NCBI RefSeq assembly: GCF_023145115.1
Contig: NZ_JAGLEJ010000050.1
Location: 1-14,165 of the forward strand
Direction of reading: 5' to 3'
Source of the DNA: Algiphilus sp.
GTDB lineage: Bacteria; Pseudomonadota; Gammaproteobacteria; Nevskiales; Nevskiaceae
DNA length: 14,165 nt
A program made the position numbers and the translations under genes. Positions 1-10,708 of this stretch are shown here, piece by piece; the first letter of the stretch is position 1, and each line of letters opens with the position of its first letter. The notes under the pieces were generated by a model, which worked only from the letters and a program-made list of their open reading frames with translations, was not told the DNA's origin and did no database searches.

Positions 1-98
1 TACACCACGTCGTGGGACACGACCGTGGCGGACGCACCACGGTTTCGCGCATCGCCGGCCCGAATGTCCGCCCGGCCGCACGCCAACCGCTGTCCACC
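1..98. other. Non-coding stretch with two short hairpins
   Basis: No gene can be supported here. It lies downstream of the minus-strand hydrolase stop at 99-101. Two abutting inverted repeats are visible: GTCGTG/CACGAC (9-14 with 18-23, 3-nt loop) and CCGTGG/CCACGG (23-28 with 37-42), the second followed by TTTCG on the plus strand. They could be the end of a termination region for genes converging at the window edge, but there is no proper T-tract on either strand. The ATG on the minus strand at 52-50 opens only 17 codons before the window ends and has no ribosome binding site, so it is not called. Confidence 0.25.
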
Positions 99-866
99 CT
101 ACTCCCGGAGGAATGCCGCGATGATCTCCGCCATCGCCTCGCCGTGCTCCAGCGGCAGGCCGTGGCGGGCGTCGGGGAAGATGTGCAGGCGCCCGTCCGG
201 CAGTTCGGCGGCGAAGCGCTCGCTGTCATCGACCGGGAAATAGTCGTGCCCCGACGCGATCACCAGGGCGGGCATGGTGACGGCATCGAGCCGCTCGCGC
301 ACCGACCACCGGCTCAGCGCAATCAGGCTCTCCAGATAGACGCCGCGCCGATTGCGTTCGGCGCGTTCCTCGAGAAGCGCACGCTGCGCTTCCTGCCCGG
401 GGTCCGGGAACATGCGGCGCGCCATGATCCGGCCCAGCCGCTTCGGACCGAGCACCCCCATCATGCCGATGCGGAAGGCGATCTCGGCGATCTCCGCCGG
501 ACGGCGCGGGCGGAAGCTCGGCACGCTGTTGGCGATGACGAGACGCCGCACGCGCTCCGGCGCGCACAGCGCCAGGCACAACGCCACGGCGCCGCCCATG
601 CTGTGCCCCACCACGTCGACCCGATCGACGCCGCGCGCGTCGAGCAGCGCACGCATGTCGGCGGCGAAGCGCTCCGGATTGTAGGGGCGCTGCCGCGGGC
701 TGCTGCCGTGCCCGCGCAGGTCGGGCGCCAGGACGCGGTAATGCGGGGCGAGCGCCGGCATGACATCGCGCCAGTCCCGATGACTCGCGCCCAGTCCGTG
801 AATGAGCAGTACCGGTTCGCCGTCGCCGGACTCGGCGCAGAAGAGGGGCGGCAGCTCCCGGCTCAT
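99..866 (-). CDS. Alpha/beta hydrolase fold protein
   Basis: The 255-residue product is a typical single-domain alpha/beta hydrolase, probably a cytoplasmic esterase/lipase-like enzyme; the substrate cannot be read from the sequence. Visible features are the oxyanion-hole HGLG at residues 23-26, the DLRGHG strand-turn at 49-54, the nucleophile elbow GHSMGG with Ser89, the acid Asp208 in the SGHDYF segment and the catalytic His235 in ARHGLP. A helical cap lies around 120-190. The frame is open further upstream (to 962), but the internal ATG at 866 is chosen because it overlaps the sppA stop as ATGA and places the beta-strand/HGLG spacing where the family expects it. The 4-bp overlap implies translational coupling with sppA. 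Other possibilities are a haloalkane dehalogenase-like or BioH-like esterase. Confidence 0.88.
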   Translation of the reverse strand: MSRELPPLFCAESGDGEPVLLIHGLGASHRDWRDVMPALAPHYRVLAPDLRGHGSSPRQRPYNPERFAADMRALLDARGVDRVDVVGHSMGGAVALCLALCAPERVRRLVIANSVPSFRPRRPAEIAEIAFRIGMMGVLGPKRLGRIMARRMFPDPGQEAQRALLEERAERNRRGVYLESLIALSRWSVRERLDAVTMPALVIASGHDYFPVDDSERFAAELPDGRLHIFPDARHGLPLEHGEAMAEIIAAFLRE

Positions 867-2776
867 CGCGGCCCCGGCAGCGCCCCCTGCGAGGCCGGCA
901 GCCCGCCGGCGGTCACGCGGCATTCGCACAGCGCATAGCGGCCCGCGGGATCGGCCGGCCACGCGGCCAGCAGCGCGGCGGCGTCGCTGCCGGGCAGCGC
1001 GTCGCGTGCCCAGCCCGCCAGCAAGGCCTGCGCACCGAAGGTGTCGGCCAGCGACAGGATGCCGCCCGACAGATGCTGGAGCATCGAGAACACGCCCGGG
1101 CGTGGCGCGGAAGGCGGTGTCAGACGGTAATGGTCGGCCTCGAGGCCGGCGAGCTCCGCGGCCCGGTCCGCCGCCTCGCGCAGACCGCCGAGGGCGTCGA
1201 CCAGTCCGCGTTCCAGCGCCTGTTGCCCGCTCCAGACGCGGCCCTGTGCAACGCGCTCCACCGCAGCCTCGGGCATCTCGCGCCCAGTGGCCACGCCGGC
1301 GATGAAGCGACCGTAGGCATGCTCGACGCCGCTCTGCAGCACACGCGCCATGTCCTCGCCGAGGGGGCGGTCGGGACGCAGGGCGCCGGCCACCGGCGTG
1401 GTGCCTACACCGTCGCTGCCGATGCCGACCTTCTCCAGCGCATCCGATACGCTCATCCAGAGCCCGAAGACACCGATCGAGCCAGTGATCGTGGCGTCGT
1501 AGGCGTAGATGGCATCGGCATCCATGGCGATCCAGTAGCCTCCGCTGGCCGCCTGCGTGGCCATCGAGGCCACCACCGGTTTACCCGCGTCCTGCAACGC
1601 CACGACGGCGCGCCGGATCCGTTCGGAAGCGAGCACGCTTCCGCCCGGCGAATCGATGCGCAGCACCACCGCGCGCACCTTGTCGTCGCGCCGGGCCGCG
1701 TTGAGCGTCTCGGCGATGCGGTCGCCGCCGGCGGTACCGGGCTCGCCGCGACCGTCCACGATCATGCCCTGGACCGTGACCAGCCGGACCTCGGGGGCCG
1801 CGGGGTCGGCACCGGCGCGCTCGCGCGTCGCCTGGAGATAGTGGCGGAAGTGGATCTGCCGGAAGCTGCCGTGTCCGTCCTCGTCCATGCCCACGGTCTC
1901 GCCCATGCGCGAACGGAAGGCGCCCAGCGTCTCGAGCCGGTCGACGATGCCGGCGTCCTGCACCATCGCCGCGATGTCGCCATCCGCGGCCTCGATGCGC
2001 TCCGGCAGTGCGGACAGCAGCTCGGGAACCGCCGAGGCGACATCCTCGCGGACGTGGCTCGCGCGCTGCAGGTAGCCGTTCCACAGCACCTCCAGCCAGG
2101 CGGCATTGGCGCGCCGCGCGGCATCGCTCATGTCGTTCCGGATGAACGGCTCGACCGCGGACTTGAACTCGCCGACGCGGAAGACCTCGATATCCACGCC
2201 GATCTTGCCGAAGAGATCTGCGAAGTAGTTCGGATAGACCGAGTAGCCCTCGATCCAGACCGCACCGAAGGGATCGAGCGCGATCTCGTCCGCCTGGGCG
2301 GCGAGTCCGTACTGGGGCTGCGTGAGGCTGTCGGCCCAGACGTAGACCTTCTTGCCGGCATCCCGGAAGCGCCGGGCGGCGCGCGCGATCTCGTCGATGG
2401 CGGCGATGCCGGCGCTGCCGAGCTCGTCGAGCTTGAGCACCACGAAGGGAATGCGGTCGTCCTCGCGGGCCCGGTCGAAGGCATCGACCACGTCCGATAT
2501 GGCGGTCTGCGCGGGAGGCTCCCCGGCCCACTGGGACAGCGCCTGCTGGAACGGGTCGGCCTCGACCTTCTCGACCAGCGCGCCGGTGGGGGCGATCACC
2601 AGGCCGACATTGTCCTCGACCTGGACGCTCGGTCCGCCGCTCCAGATCAGCCACGCCAGCACCATGCCGAGCATGATGCTGATCAGGAACAGCGTGCGGT
2701 AGATGAACAGGAAGATGGCGCTGATGCGCGCCGCGAACCGTCTCAGCGGGCCCTTCTGGCTCGATTCTGCACTCAC
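863..2776 (-). CDS. sppA: Signal peptide peptidase SppA, 67K type
   Basis: This is a membrane-bound serine protease that digests signal peptides left after secretion. The 637-residue length fits the duplicated 67K form of Escherichia coli. A single N-terminal anchor helix spans about residues 18-46 after a basic stretch, putting the catalytic domains in the periplasm. The Ser/Lys dyad is visible: Lys205 in GEFKSAVEPF of the first domain, and Ser411 in AASGGYW of the second. The substrate-site strand RIDSPGGS is at 373-380. The conserved tail YALCEC (614-619) is followed by about 18 extra residues that run into the overlapping hydrolase gene. The start codon is GTG (2776-2774), preceded by AAGGA about 10 nt upstream; there is no better in-frame ATG. 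It is divergent from the peroxiredoxin gene and first in a two-gene unit. Confidence 0.95.
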   Translation of the reverse strand: MSAESSQKGPLRRFAARISAIFLFIYRTLFLISIMLGMVLAWLIWSGGPSVQVEDNVGLVIAPTGALVEKVEADPFQQALSQWAGEPPAQTAISDVVDAFDRAREDDRIPFVVLKLDELGSAGIAAIDEIARAARRFRDAGKKVYVWADSLTQPQYGLAAQADEIALDPFGAVWIEGYSVYPNYFADLFGKIGVDIEVFRVGEFKSAVEPFIRNDMSDAARRANAAWLEVLWNGYLQRASHVREDVASAVPELLSALPERIEAADGDIAAMVQDAGIVDRLETLGAFRSRMGETVGMDEDGHGSFRQIHFRHYLQATRERAGADPAAPEVRLVTVQGMIVDGRGEPGTAGGDRIAETLNAARRDDKVRAVVLRIDSPGGSVLASERIRRAVVALQDAGKPVVASMATQAASGGYWIAMDADAIYAYDATITGSIGVFGLWMSVSDALEKVGIGSDGVGTTPVAGALRPDRPLGEDMARVLQSGVEHAYGRFIAGVATGREMPEAAVERVAQGRVWSGQQALERGLVDALGGLREAADRAAELAGLEADHYRLTPPSAPRPGVFSMLQHLSGGILSLADTFGAQALLAGWARDALPGSDAAALLAAWPADPAGRYALCECRVTAGGLPASQGALPGPR

Positions 2777-2800
2777 GGTGGATAGTCCTTGCGTCGCGGA

Positions 2801-2818
2801 CGACCGCGCGGGCGGTCG
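2801..2818 (-). other. Hairpin in the sppA 5' untranslated region
   Basis: A 7-bp perfect inverted repeat (CGACCGC/GCGGTCG, 4-nt loop) lies 24 nt upstream of the sppA GTG start, just above its ribosome binding site. It could form an RNA stem in the leader, but so short a GC stem is easily reached by chance in this base composition. Confidence 0.25.
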
Positions 2819-2836
2819 CGGGGCGTGGTCGTGGTA

Positions 2837-2873
2837 ATTGATTCGCGCTATACGTGCGTTAGTCTAGATGGGA
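2837..2873 (+). promoter_or_regulatory. Partial OxyR-like motif upstream of peroxiredoxin gene
   Basis: The known OxyR site has four tetranucleotides, ATAG-N7-CTAT-N7-ATAG-N7-CTAT. Here ATTG, CTAT and TTAG occur with exact 7-nt spacing (2837-2840, 2848-2851, 2859-2862): 10 of 12 positions match. The fourth element (GGGA, 2870-2873) does not match at all, giving 10/16 overall. The location, overlapping the candidate -35 of a peroxiredoxin gene, is where an OxyR site would be expected. No oxyR gene is in the window. Treat as a hypothesis. Confidence 0.3.
2838..2865 (+). promoter_or_regulatory. Candidate sigma-70 promoter of the peroxiredoxin gene
   Basis: A TTGATT hexamer at 2838-2843 (five of six to TTGACA-like spacing classes only in its TTGA core) is followed after 16 nt by TAGTCT at 2860-2865. 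This local stretch is AT-richer than its surroundings, as expected of a promoter. Transcription would start near 2872, giving a leader of about 110 nt. The same TAGTCT hexamer forms the putative -10 box in the orn/HAD intergenic region. No clear promoter for sppA could be seen on the opposite strand of this 206-bp gap. Confidence 0.35.
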
Positions 2874-2982
2874 TTGTGCTGACGGCGCGGAGTTTCCTAA
2901 GCTTCGCGCACTTTCGAGCGGTGCGCCGCCGGCGCCCGCCCCCGGTTTTCATCCCTGCAACAGCTAGCGAAGGAGTTTATCG

Positions 2983-3585
2983 ATGAGCGTACTCGTTGGG
3001 CGCCAGGCCCCGGATTTCACCGCAGCAGCCGTCCTTGGCGATGGCAGCATCACGGAGAGCTTCAAGCTGTCGGAGCTGCGCGGCAAGTACGCCGTGCTGT
3101 TCTTCTGGCCCCTGGACTTCACCTTTGTCTGCCCGTCCGAGATCATCGCGCACGAAAACCGTCGCGGCGCCTTCGAGGAGCGTGACGTGCAGCTGGTCGG
3201 CGTCTCCATCGACAGCCAGTTCACGCACTTCGCCTGGCGCAACACGCCGGCCGACAAGGGCGGCATCGGCGAGGTCGGCTTCCCGATGGTGGCGGACGTG
3301 CAGCACGAGATCTGCCGCGCCTACGGCATCGAGCACCCGCAGGACGGTGTCGCGTTCCGCGCGTCCTTCCTGATCGACAAGGATGGCGTCGTGCGCCACC
3401 AGACCGTCAACGATCTGCCGCTCGGCCGCAATGTCGACGACATGCTGCGCGTGATCGACGCCCTGCAGTTCCACGAGAAGCACGGCGAGGTCTGCCCGGC
3501 GGGCTGGCAGAAGGGTCAGGAAGGCATGAAGGCGGACGCCGACGGCGTCGCCAGCTACCTGGCCAAGAACGCGTCCTCGCTGTAA
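2983..3585 (+). CDS. Typical 2-Cys peroxiredoxin (AhpC/Prx1 family)
   Basis: This cytoplasmic peroxidase reduces hydrogen peroxide and organic hydroperoxides using thiols. The 200-residue product shows the active-site signature with Pro43, Thr47 and peroxidatic Cys50 (FVCPSE), the conserved Arg126 in FRASFLID, and resolving Cys171 in EVCPAGW; an additional Cys111 is present. It resembles the roughly 200-residue Tsa-like Pseudomonas peroxiredoxins more than the 187-residue E. coli AhpC. A GGIG motif is present at 93-96, but the C-terminal YF helix of hyperoxidation-sensitive Prx1 enzymes is absent, so it should be robust to overoxidation. AAGGAG lies 7 nt before the ATG. No ahpF is nearby; trxB lies just downstream, so thioredoxin is the likely reductant (inference). 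Confidence 0.95.
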   Translation: MSVLVGRQAPDFTAAAVLGDGSITESFKLSELRGKYAVLFFWPLDFTFVCPSEIIAHENRRGAFEERDVQLVGVSIDSQFTHFAWRNTPADKGGIGEVGFPMVADVQHEICRAYGIEHPQDGVAFRASFLIDKDGVVRHQTVNDLPLGRNVDDMLRVIDALQFHEKHGEVCPAGWQKGQEGMKADADGVASYLAKNASSL

Positions 3586-3622
3586 GGCCGCTACCCAGCC
3601 GCTCCGCTTCAACCGCGAGCGA

Positions 3623-3657
3623 AAGGCCCGGGGACGGCTTTCGCCTCCCCGGGCCTT
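3623..3657 (+). terminator. Intrinsic terminator after the peroxiredoxin gene
   Basis: A perfect 12-bp stem (3623-3634 with 3646-3657, AAGGCCCGGGGA and its complement) can be extended by a further GGC/GCC pairing across one bulged C, closing a TTTC tetraloop. It starts 37 nt after the stop codon and is followed by CTTCGTCT, a T-rich but broken tract. It is the strongest terminator-like structure in the window and separates the peroxiredoxin transcript from trxB. Confidence 0.8.
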
Positions 3658-3699
3658 CTTCGTCTGCGCGATGGCACCACTTCATCCAGGCAACCCGCA

Positions 3700-4653
<954 letters not shown>

Positions 4654-4657
4654 GACT

Positions 4658-4719
4658 GGCACCATCCGGCGTCCGCGGCGGGCATTCCGGCCCGCCGCGG
4701 TCACCATCCGGACGGTGCC
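4658..4719 (+). promoter_or_regulatory. Nested inverted repeat filling the trxB-GST gap
   Basis: The 66-nt gap between the trxB stop and the GST ATG is almost entirely self-complementary. The outer arms 4658-4669 and 4708-4719 pair at 11 of 12 positions. The inner arms CCGCGGCGGGC (4673-4683) and its exact complement (4690-4700) form an 11-bp stem with a 6-nt loop. A 10-bp direct repeat, CACCATCCGG, occurs at 4660-4669 and 4702-4711. The outer arm ends one base before the GST start codon, so the folded RNA would bury the ribosome-binding region, which has no clear Shine-Dalgarno sequence. There is no T-tract for a classical terminator. It may act as a partial terminator, an RNA stabiliser for trxB, or a translational attenuator. 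Confidence 0.55.
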
Positions 4720-5325
4720 ATGACGCTCACGCTCTACTGCAGCCTCACCTCGCCCTATGCCAGACGCGTGCGCGTCATGGCGCGCGTGCTCGGGGCCGCC
4801 GACGACATCCATGAGGCGGTCGTCAATCCCTTCGACAGCCCCGAGGCGCTTCTCGCCCACAACCCGCTGTCGAAGATCCCGGTGCTGGTGGGCCCAGACG
4901 AGCTGGTGCTGCCGGACAGCAGCCTGATCCTCGGCTACCTCCTGGCCCGCCAAGGCCGCGCCATGCCGGCCGCCGCCGGTGACTGGGAACGCGCCCGACG
5001 GCTGACCATCGCCGAGGGCGTGGTCGACGCCTGTGCCGCCATCGTGCTGGAGGGGCGTCGCCCCACCGGACAGCGCTCGCAGGCCCATGTCGATCGACAG
5101 CGCGGGGTGATCGCGCGCGGAATGGCAGCGGTGGCGGCGGAGCCGCCTGAACAGTCGCCGGCCGATGCCGATCCCTACGCCATAACGGTCGCCGTGCTGC
5201 TGGGCTATCTCGATTTCCGTCTGCCGACCGTCGACTGGCGGTCGAGCGCGCCGTCGCTGGTGGGCTGGTATGCCGATGCCGCGGCACTGCCCGCCATGCA
5301 GGCGACACGCCCTCCGGAAGGCTGA
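4720..5325 (+). CDS. Glutathione S-transferase family protein (YibF-like)
   Basis: The 201-residue product has an N-terminal thioredoxin-fold GST domain and a helical C-terminal half. Visible features are the YCSLTSPYARRVRV start (6-19) with a candidate catalytic Ser11 or neighbouring Thr10, the NPLSKIPVLV strand with cis-Pro54, and the glutathione-binding DSS (66-68), where the classical GST has ES. This DS variant and the overall pattern match bacterial YibF-like GSTs. The C-terminal half carries DPYAITVAVLLGYLDFRLP (151-169), typical of helix 6. The substrate is unknown; the neighbourhood (trxB, peroxiredoxin) suggests a thiol-redox or detoxification role. The start ATG at 4720 is fixed by the fold, since the first beta strand begins at once, but it lacks a clear ribosome binding site. 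The gene ends 6 nt from the convergent thiO stop. Confidence 0.88.
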   Translation: MTLTLYCSLTSPYARRVRVMARVLGAADDIHEAVVNPFDSPEALLAHNPLSKIPVLVGPDELVLPDSSLILGYLLARQGRAMPAAAGDWERARRLTIAEGVVDACAAIVLEGRRPTGQRSQAHVDRQRGVIARGMAAVAAEPPEQSPADADPYAITVAVLLGYLDFRLPTVDWRSSAPSLVGWYADAAALPAMQATRPPEG

Positions 5326-5331
5326 GCCGCC

Positions 5332-6366
5332 CTACCCGCCGGCCGCGCCGTCCATGGCCGCGGTCAGCCGCCGGGCCGATGCCGGCGCCATCGCCAGGCC
5401 GTTGCGGTAGTGCCCGGTGTTCCACCACAGGCCGGGGCGCGTGGCGTCGGCACCGATCACCGGCTCGCCATCGGTGATGCCGGGCCGCAGACCCGACCAC
5501 TGCTGCACCACCGTGGCCCCGCGCAGTTCCGGCAGCCAGCGCTCCGCGCTGTCGCGCAGCCGCACGCGCGCGGACGCGGTGACGGTCTTGTCGAAACCGG
5601 CGTCCTCCAGCGTCGCACCGAGCAGACAGCGCCCGTCCGCCCGCACCACCAGATAGCTGTCCGGAAGCAGCCAGACGCCGGCGGGCAGTGGTCGCGGTGT
5701 CGCCAGCAACAGCATCTGCCCGCGCACCGGGGTAACCGGGGGCGCGTCGGGCACGATGCCGCCGCTCCACGCCCCGGTGGCGAGCACCACGTCGGCGCCA
5801 TCCAGCACCAGCGTCTCCCCGTCCCGCCGGGCCTCGACGCCGGTCACGCGCCCGTCGCCATCGACACGCAGCCGCCGCATGGCCGCATGCTCCAGCACCG
5901 TCACGCCGATGCCCGGCAGCGCCATGCGCAGCGCCTTCACCAGGCGCGGATTGCGGATCTGCCCGAACCAGGGCATACGCAGCCAATCGATGCCGCGGTC
6001 GCGCTCCCAAGTGTAGGCCAGCCCCTGCCGCTCCAGCCAGTCCGTGGCGCGGGCGTGGCAGCGCGGATCGTGCAGCCGTGCGCCGCATTCGAGGAACTGG
6101 ACGTCGATGCCGGTGGCGCGCAGCAGCGTGTCGGCCAGGGCGGGATACAGCGCGCGGCTCTCCACGCACAACCGCCAGATCGAGGCCGGATAGTCCCAGG
6201 GCCGCATTGGTGCCAGCAGGCCGGCGCCCGCCCAGGACGATTCGGCGCCGGCGAGCCCGCGGTCGAGTACCGCCACGCGCCGCCCGCTCTGCGCGAGGGC
6301 CAGTGCCGAGCACATGCCGACCGCCCCGCCGCCGACGACGATGGCGTCATGGCGCGGCGCGTTCAT
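5332..6366 (-). CDS. thiO: Glycine oxidase ThiO (FAD-dependent amine oxidase)
   Basis: The family oxidises glycine to iminoglycine, which feeds thiazole synthesis in thiamine biosynthesis; D-amino acids and sarcosine are side substrates. The 344-residue product is a DAO-type FAD oxidoreductase with the dinucleotide motif GGGAVG (12-17), SSWAGAGLLAP (43-53), a second FAD strand with LATGAW (195-200), VRGQML (214-219), LRPGITDGEPVIG (293-305) and the ThiO-typical GHYRNGLAMAP (318-328). The ATG at 6366 is the only sensible start because the FAD strand follows directly; GGGGCGG upstream is a poor ribosome binding site. It lies 75 nt after ispH on the same strand and is probably the last gene of that operon. 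No thiG, thiS or thiE is visible. A general D-amino-acid oxidase role is the main alternative. Confidence 0.9.
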   Translation of the reverse strand: MNAPRHDAIVVGGGAVGMCSALALAQSGRRVAVLDRGLAGAESSWAGAGLLAPMRPWDYPASIWRLCVESRALYPALADTLLRATGIDVQFLECGARLHDPRCHARATDWLERQGLAYTWERDRGIDWLRMPWFGQIRNPRLVKALRMALPGIGVTVLEHAAMRRLRVDGDGRVTGVEARRDGETLVLDGADVVLATGAWSGGIVPDAPPVTPVRGQMLLLATPRPLPAGVWLLPDSYLVVRADGRCLLGATLEDAGFDKTVTASARVRLRDSAERWLPELRGATVVQQWSGLRPGITDGEPVIGADATRPGLWWNTGHYRNGLAMAPASARRLTAAMDGAAGG

Positions 6367-6441
6367 GGCCGCCCCGCTTCGGACGGCGCGCGCTTCCGGG
6401 GCGCGGCGGGTGCGACGCCGAGCGCGTCCCGCGCGATCCGC

Positions 6442-7416
6442 TCAGCCACCGCCGCGCAGCGAGGTGCTGCGCTCTTCGAGGGCTCGCGCCAGATTGCGCG
6501 GCAGCGAGAAGACGACGTCCTCGCGCACGCCCTGCTGCTCGTCCACGGTGTGTCCGCCCAGCGCGCGTAGTCGCTCCACGACCTGCTGGACGAGCACCTC
6601 CGGTGCCGACGCGCCGGCCGTGACGCCGACGGTGGCGGTCCCGGCGAGCCATTCCGGCTGGATGTCGGTCGGCCCGTCGATCAGGTAGGCGCGCGCGCCG
6701 CATGCCGCGGCCAGCTCGCTGAGGCGGTTCGAGTTCGAGCTGTTGCGCGAACCCACCACCAGCACCAGCTCGGCCTTCTCCGAGAGGCTGCGCACCGCAT
6801 CCTGCCGGTTCTGCGTGGCGTAGCAGATATCGTCCTTGCGCGGCCCGGAAATCTGAGGGAAGCGCCCGCGCAGCGCATCGATGATGCGGGCGGTGTCGTC
6901 CATCGACAGCGTGGTCTGCGTCACGAAGGCGAGCCGGTCGGGATCGCCGATGTCCAGCCTCGCGACGTCGTCGGGCGTCTCGACCAGCATGATCCGACCG
7001 CCGTGGGAGGCGTCGAACTGCCCCATCGTGCCCTCGACCTCGGGATGCCCGGCGTGGCCGATGAGAATCACCTCGCGGCCCTCGCGCGCGTAGCGCGTGA
7101 CCTCGATGTGCACCTTGGTCACCAGCGGGCAGGTGGCGTCGAAGACCGTCAAGTCGCGCGATGCCGCCGCCTCGCGCACCGCCTGCGAGACACCGTGCGC
7201 CGAGAAGATGCACAGCGCGCCGTCGGGGATCTCGTCGACCTCCTCGACGAAGACCGCGCCCTTGGCGCGCAGATCGTCGACCACGAAGCGGTTGTGCACC
7301 ACCTCGTGCCGCACGTAGATGGGGCCGCCGAAGGCCTCGAGGGCCCGCTCGACGATGTCGATGGCGCGATCGACGCCGGCACAGAAGCCGCGCGGATTGG
7401 CCAGCAGTATCTTCAC
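6442..7416 (-). CDS. ispH: 4-hydroxy-3-methylbut-2-enyl diphosphate reductase IspH
   Basis: This cytoplasmic iron-sulfur enzyme performs the last step of the MEP isoprenoid pathway, converting HMBPP to IPP and DMAPP. In the 324-residue product the three cluster ligands are Cys12 (RGFCAGV), Cys96 (DATCPLV) and Cys198 (DDICYAT). Also visible are His41, His124, the catalytic Glu126 (GHPEVEGT), VTQTTLS (165-171), SRNSSNSNRL (223-232) and the closing GVTAGASAPE (264-273). The start is GTG at 7416-7414, overlapping the lspA stop as GTGA, with GGGAG 6 nt upstream. The frame stays open far upstream, but homology begins exactly at this GTG. The FkpB prolyl isomerase often encoded between lspA and ispH is absent. 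Confidence 0.96.
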   Translation of the reverse strand: MKILLANPRGFCAGVDRAIDIVERALEAFGGPIYVRHEVVHNRFVVDDLRAKGAVFVEEVDEIPDGALCIFSAHGVSQAVREAAASRDLTVFDATCPLVTKVHIEVTRYAREGREVILIGHAGHPEVEGTMGQFDASHGGRIMLVETPDDVARLDIGDPDRLAFVTQTTLSMDDTARIIDALRGRFPQISGPRKDDICYATQNRQDAVRSLSEKAELVLVVGSRNSSNSNRLSELAAACGARAYLIDGPTDIQPEWLAGTATVGVTAGASAPEVLVQQVVERLRALGGHTVDEQQGVREDVVFSLPRNLARALEERSTSLRGGG

Positions 7417-7900
7417 GATTCGCTCCCGCCCCTGCGGCTGCGTCGCCAGTCCAGTAGGGCGTCCAGGATCATCAATGCGGCGCCGATGGTAATCGCCATG
7501 TCCGCCACGTTGAAAGCCGCGAAGTGCCAGCTGCCCCAGTAGAAGTCCAGGAAGTCGATGACATAGCCGCGCGCTGCGCGATCGATGGCGTTGCCGATGG
7601 CGCCCGCCAGGATGAGACACAGCGACACCGCCACCAGCGGTTGCCCGGACGGATTGCGCCGCAGCCAGATCAGGATGCCCACCGCCACCGCGAGCGCCAG
7701 CAGGATGAAGGGCAGCTGCGAGTTGCCGGCGAACATGGAGAACGCGACCCCGGTGTTGCGCAGGTGCACGATGTTGAAGTGCGGCAGCACCGCGATCTGC
7801 TCGTACCAGTCCAGATGCCGGTGGATGAGCTGCTTGCTGATCTGGTCGAGCAGGATCAGGCCCGCCGAAAGCCACAGCCAGTGGGCGTTGCGGATGCGCA

Positions 7901-7901
<1 letters not shown>
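7413..7901 (-). CDS. lspA: Lipoprotein signal peptidase (signal peptidase II)
   Basis: This inner-membrane aspartyl protease removes signal peptides from diacylglyceryl-prolipoproteins. The 162-residue product has four predicted membrane helices, at about 7-24, 64-81, 87-106 and 130-150. Conserved motifs are LDQISK (18-23), LRNTGVAFS (47-55), GNAIDR (103-108) and the catalytic aspartates Asp116 (YVIDF) and Asp134 (NVADM). The ATG at 7901 is chosen over upstream in-frame starts because homology begins with the first helix and because the codon shares one base with the ileS stop (TGATG), a reinitiation arrangement. It sits between ileS and ispH in the standard gammaproteobacterial order. Confidence 0.96.

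Positions 7902-10704
<2,803 letters not shown>

Positions 10705-10708
<4 letters not shown>

Noticed and set aside
867..962. N-terminal extension of the alpha/beta hydrolase by 32 residues
   Set aside because: It would overlap the sppA end by about 100 nt and consists of Arg/Ala/Gly residues; the ATGA start at 866 fits the fold.
1073..2785. A 570-codon open frame on the plus strand, antisense to sppA
   Set aside because: It lies opposite a gene with clear catalytic motifs, has low-complexity Arg/Ala/Gly/His/Asp-rich composition, and is a known by-product of high GC in the third codon position.
6367..6441. ispH and thiO are in the same frame with no other stop in the 25 codons between them, hinting at a readthrough fusion
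   Set aside because: In GC-rich DNA a stop-free 75-nt stretch is expected by chance, both proteins are complete, and no readthrough context is evident.
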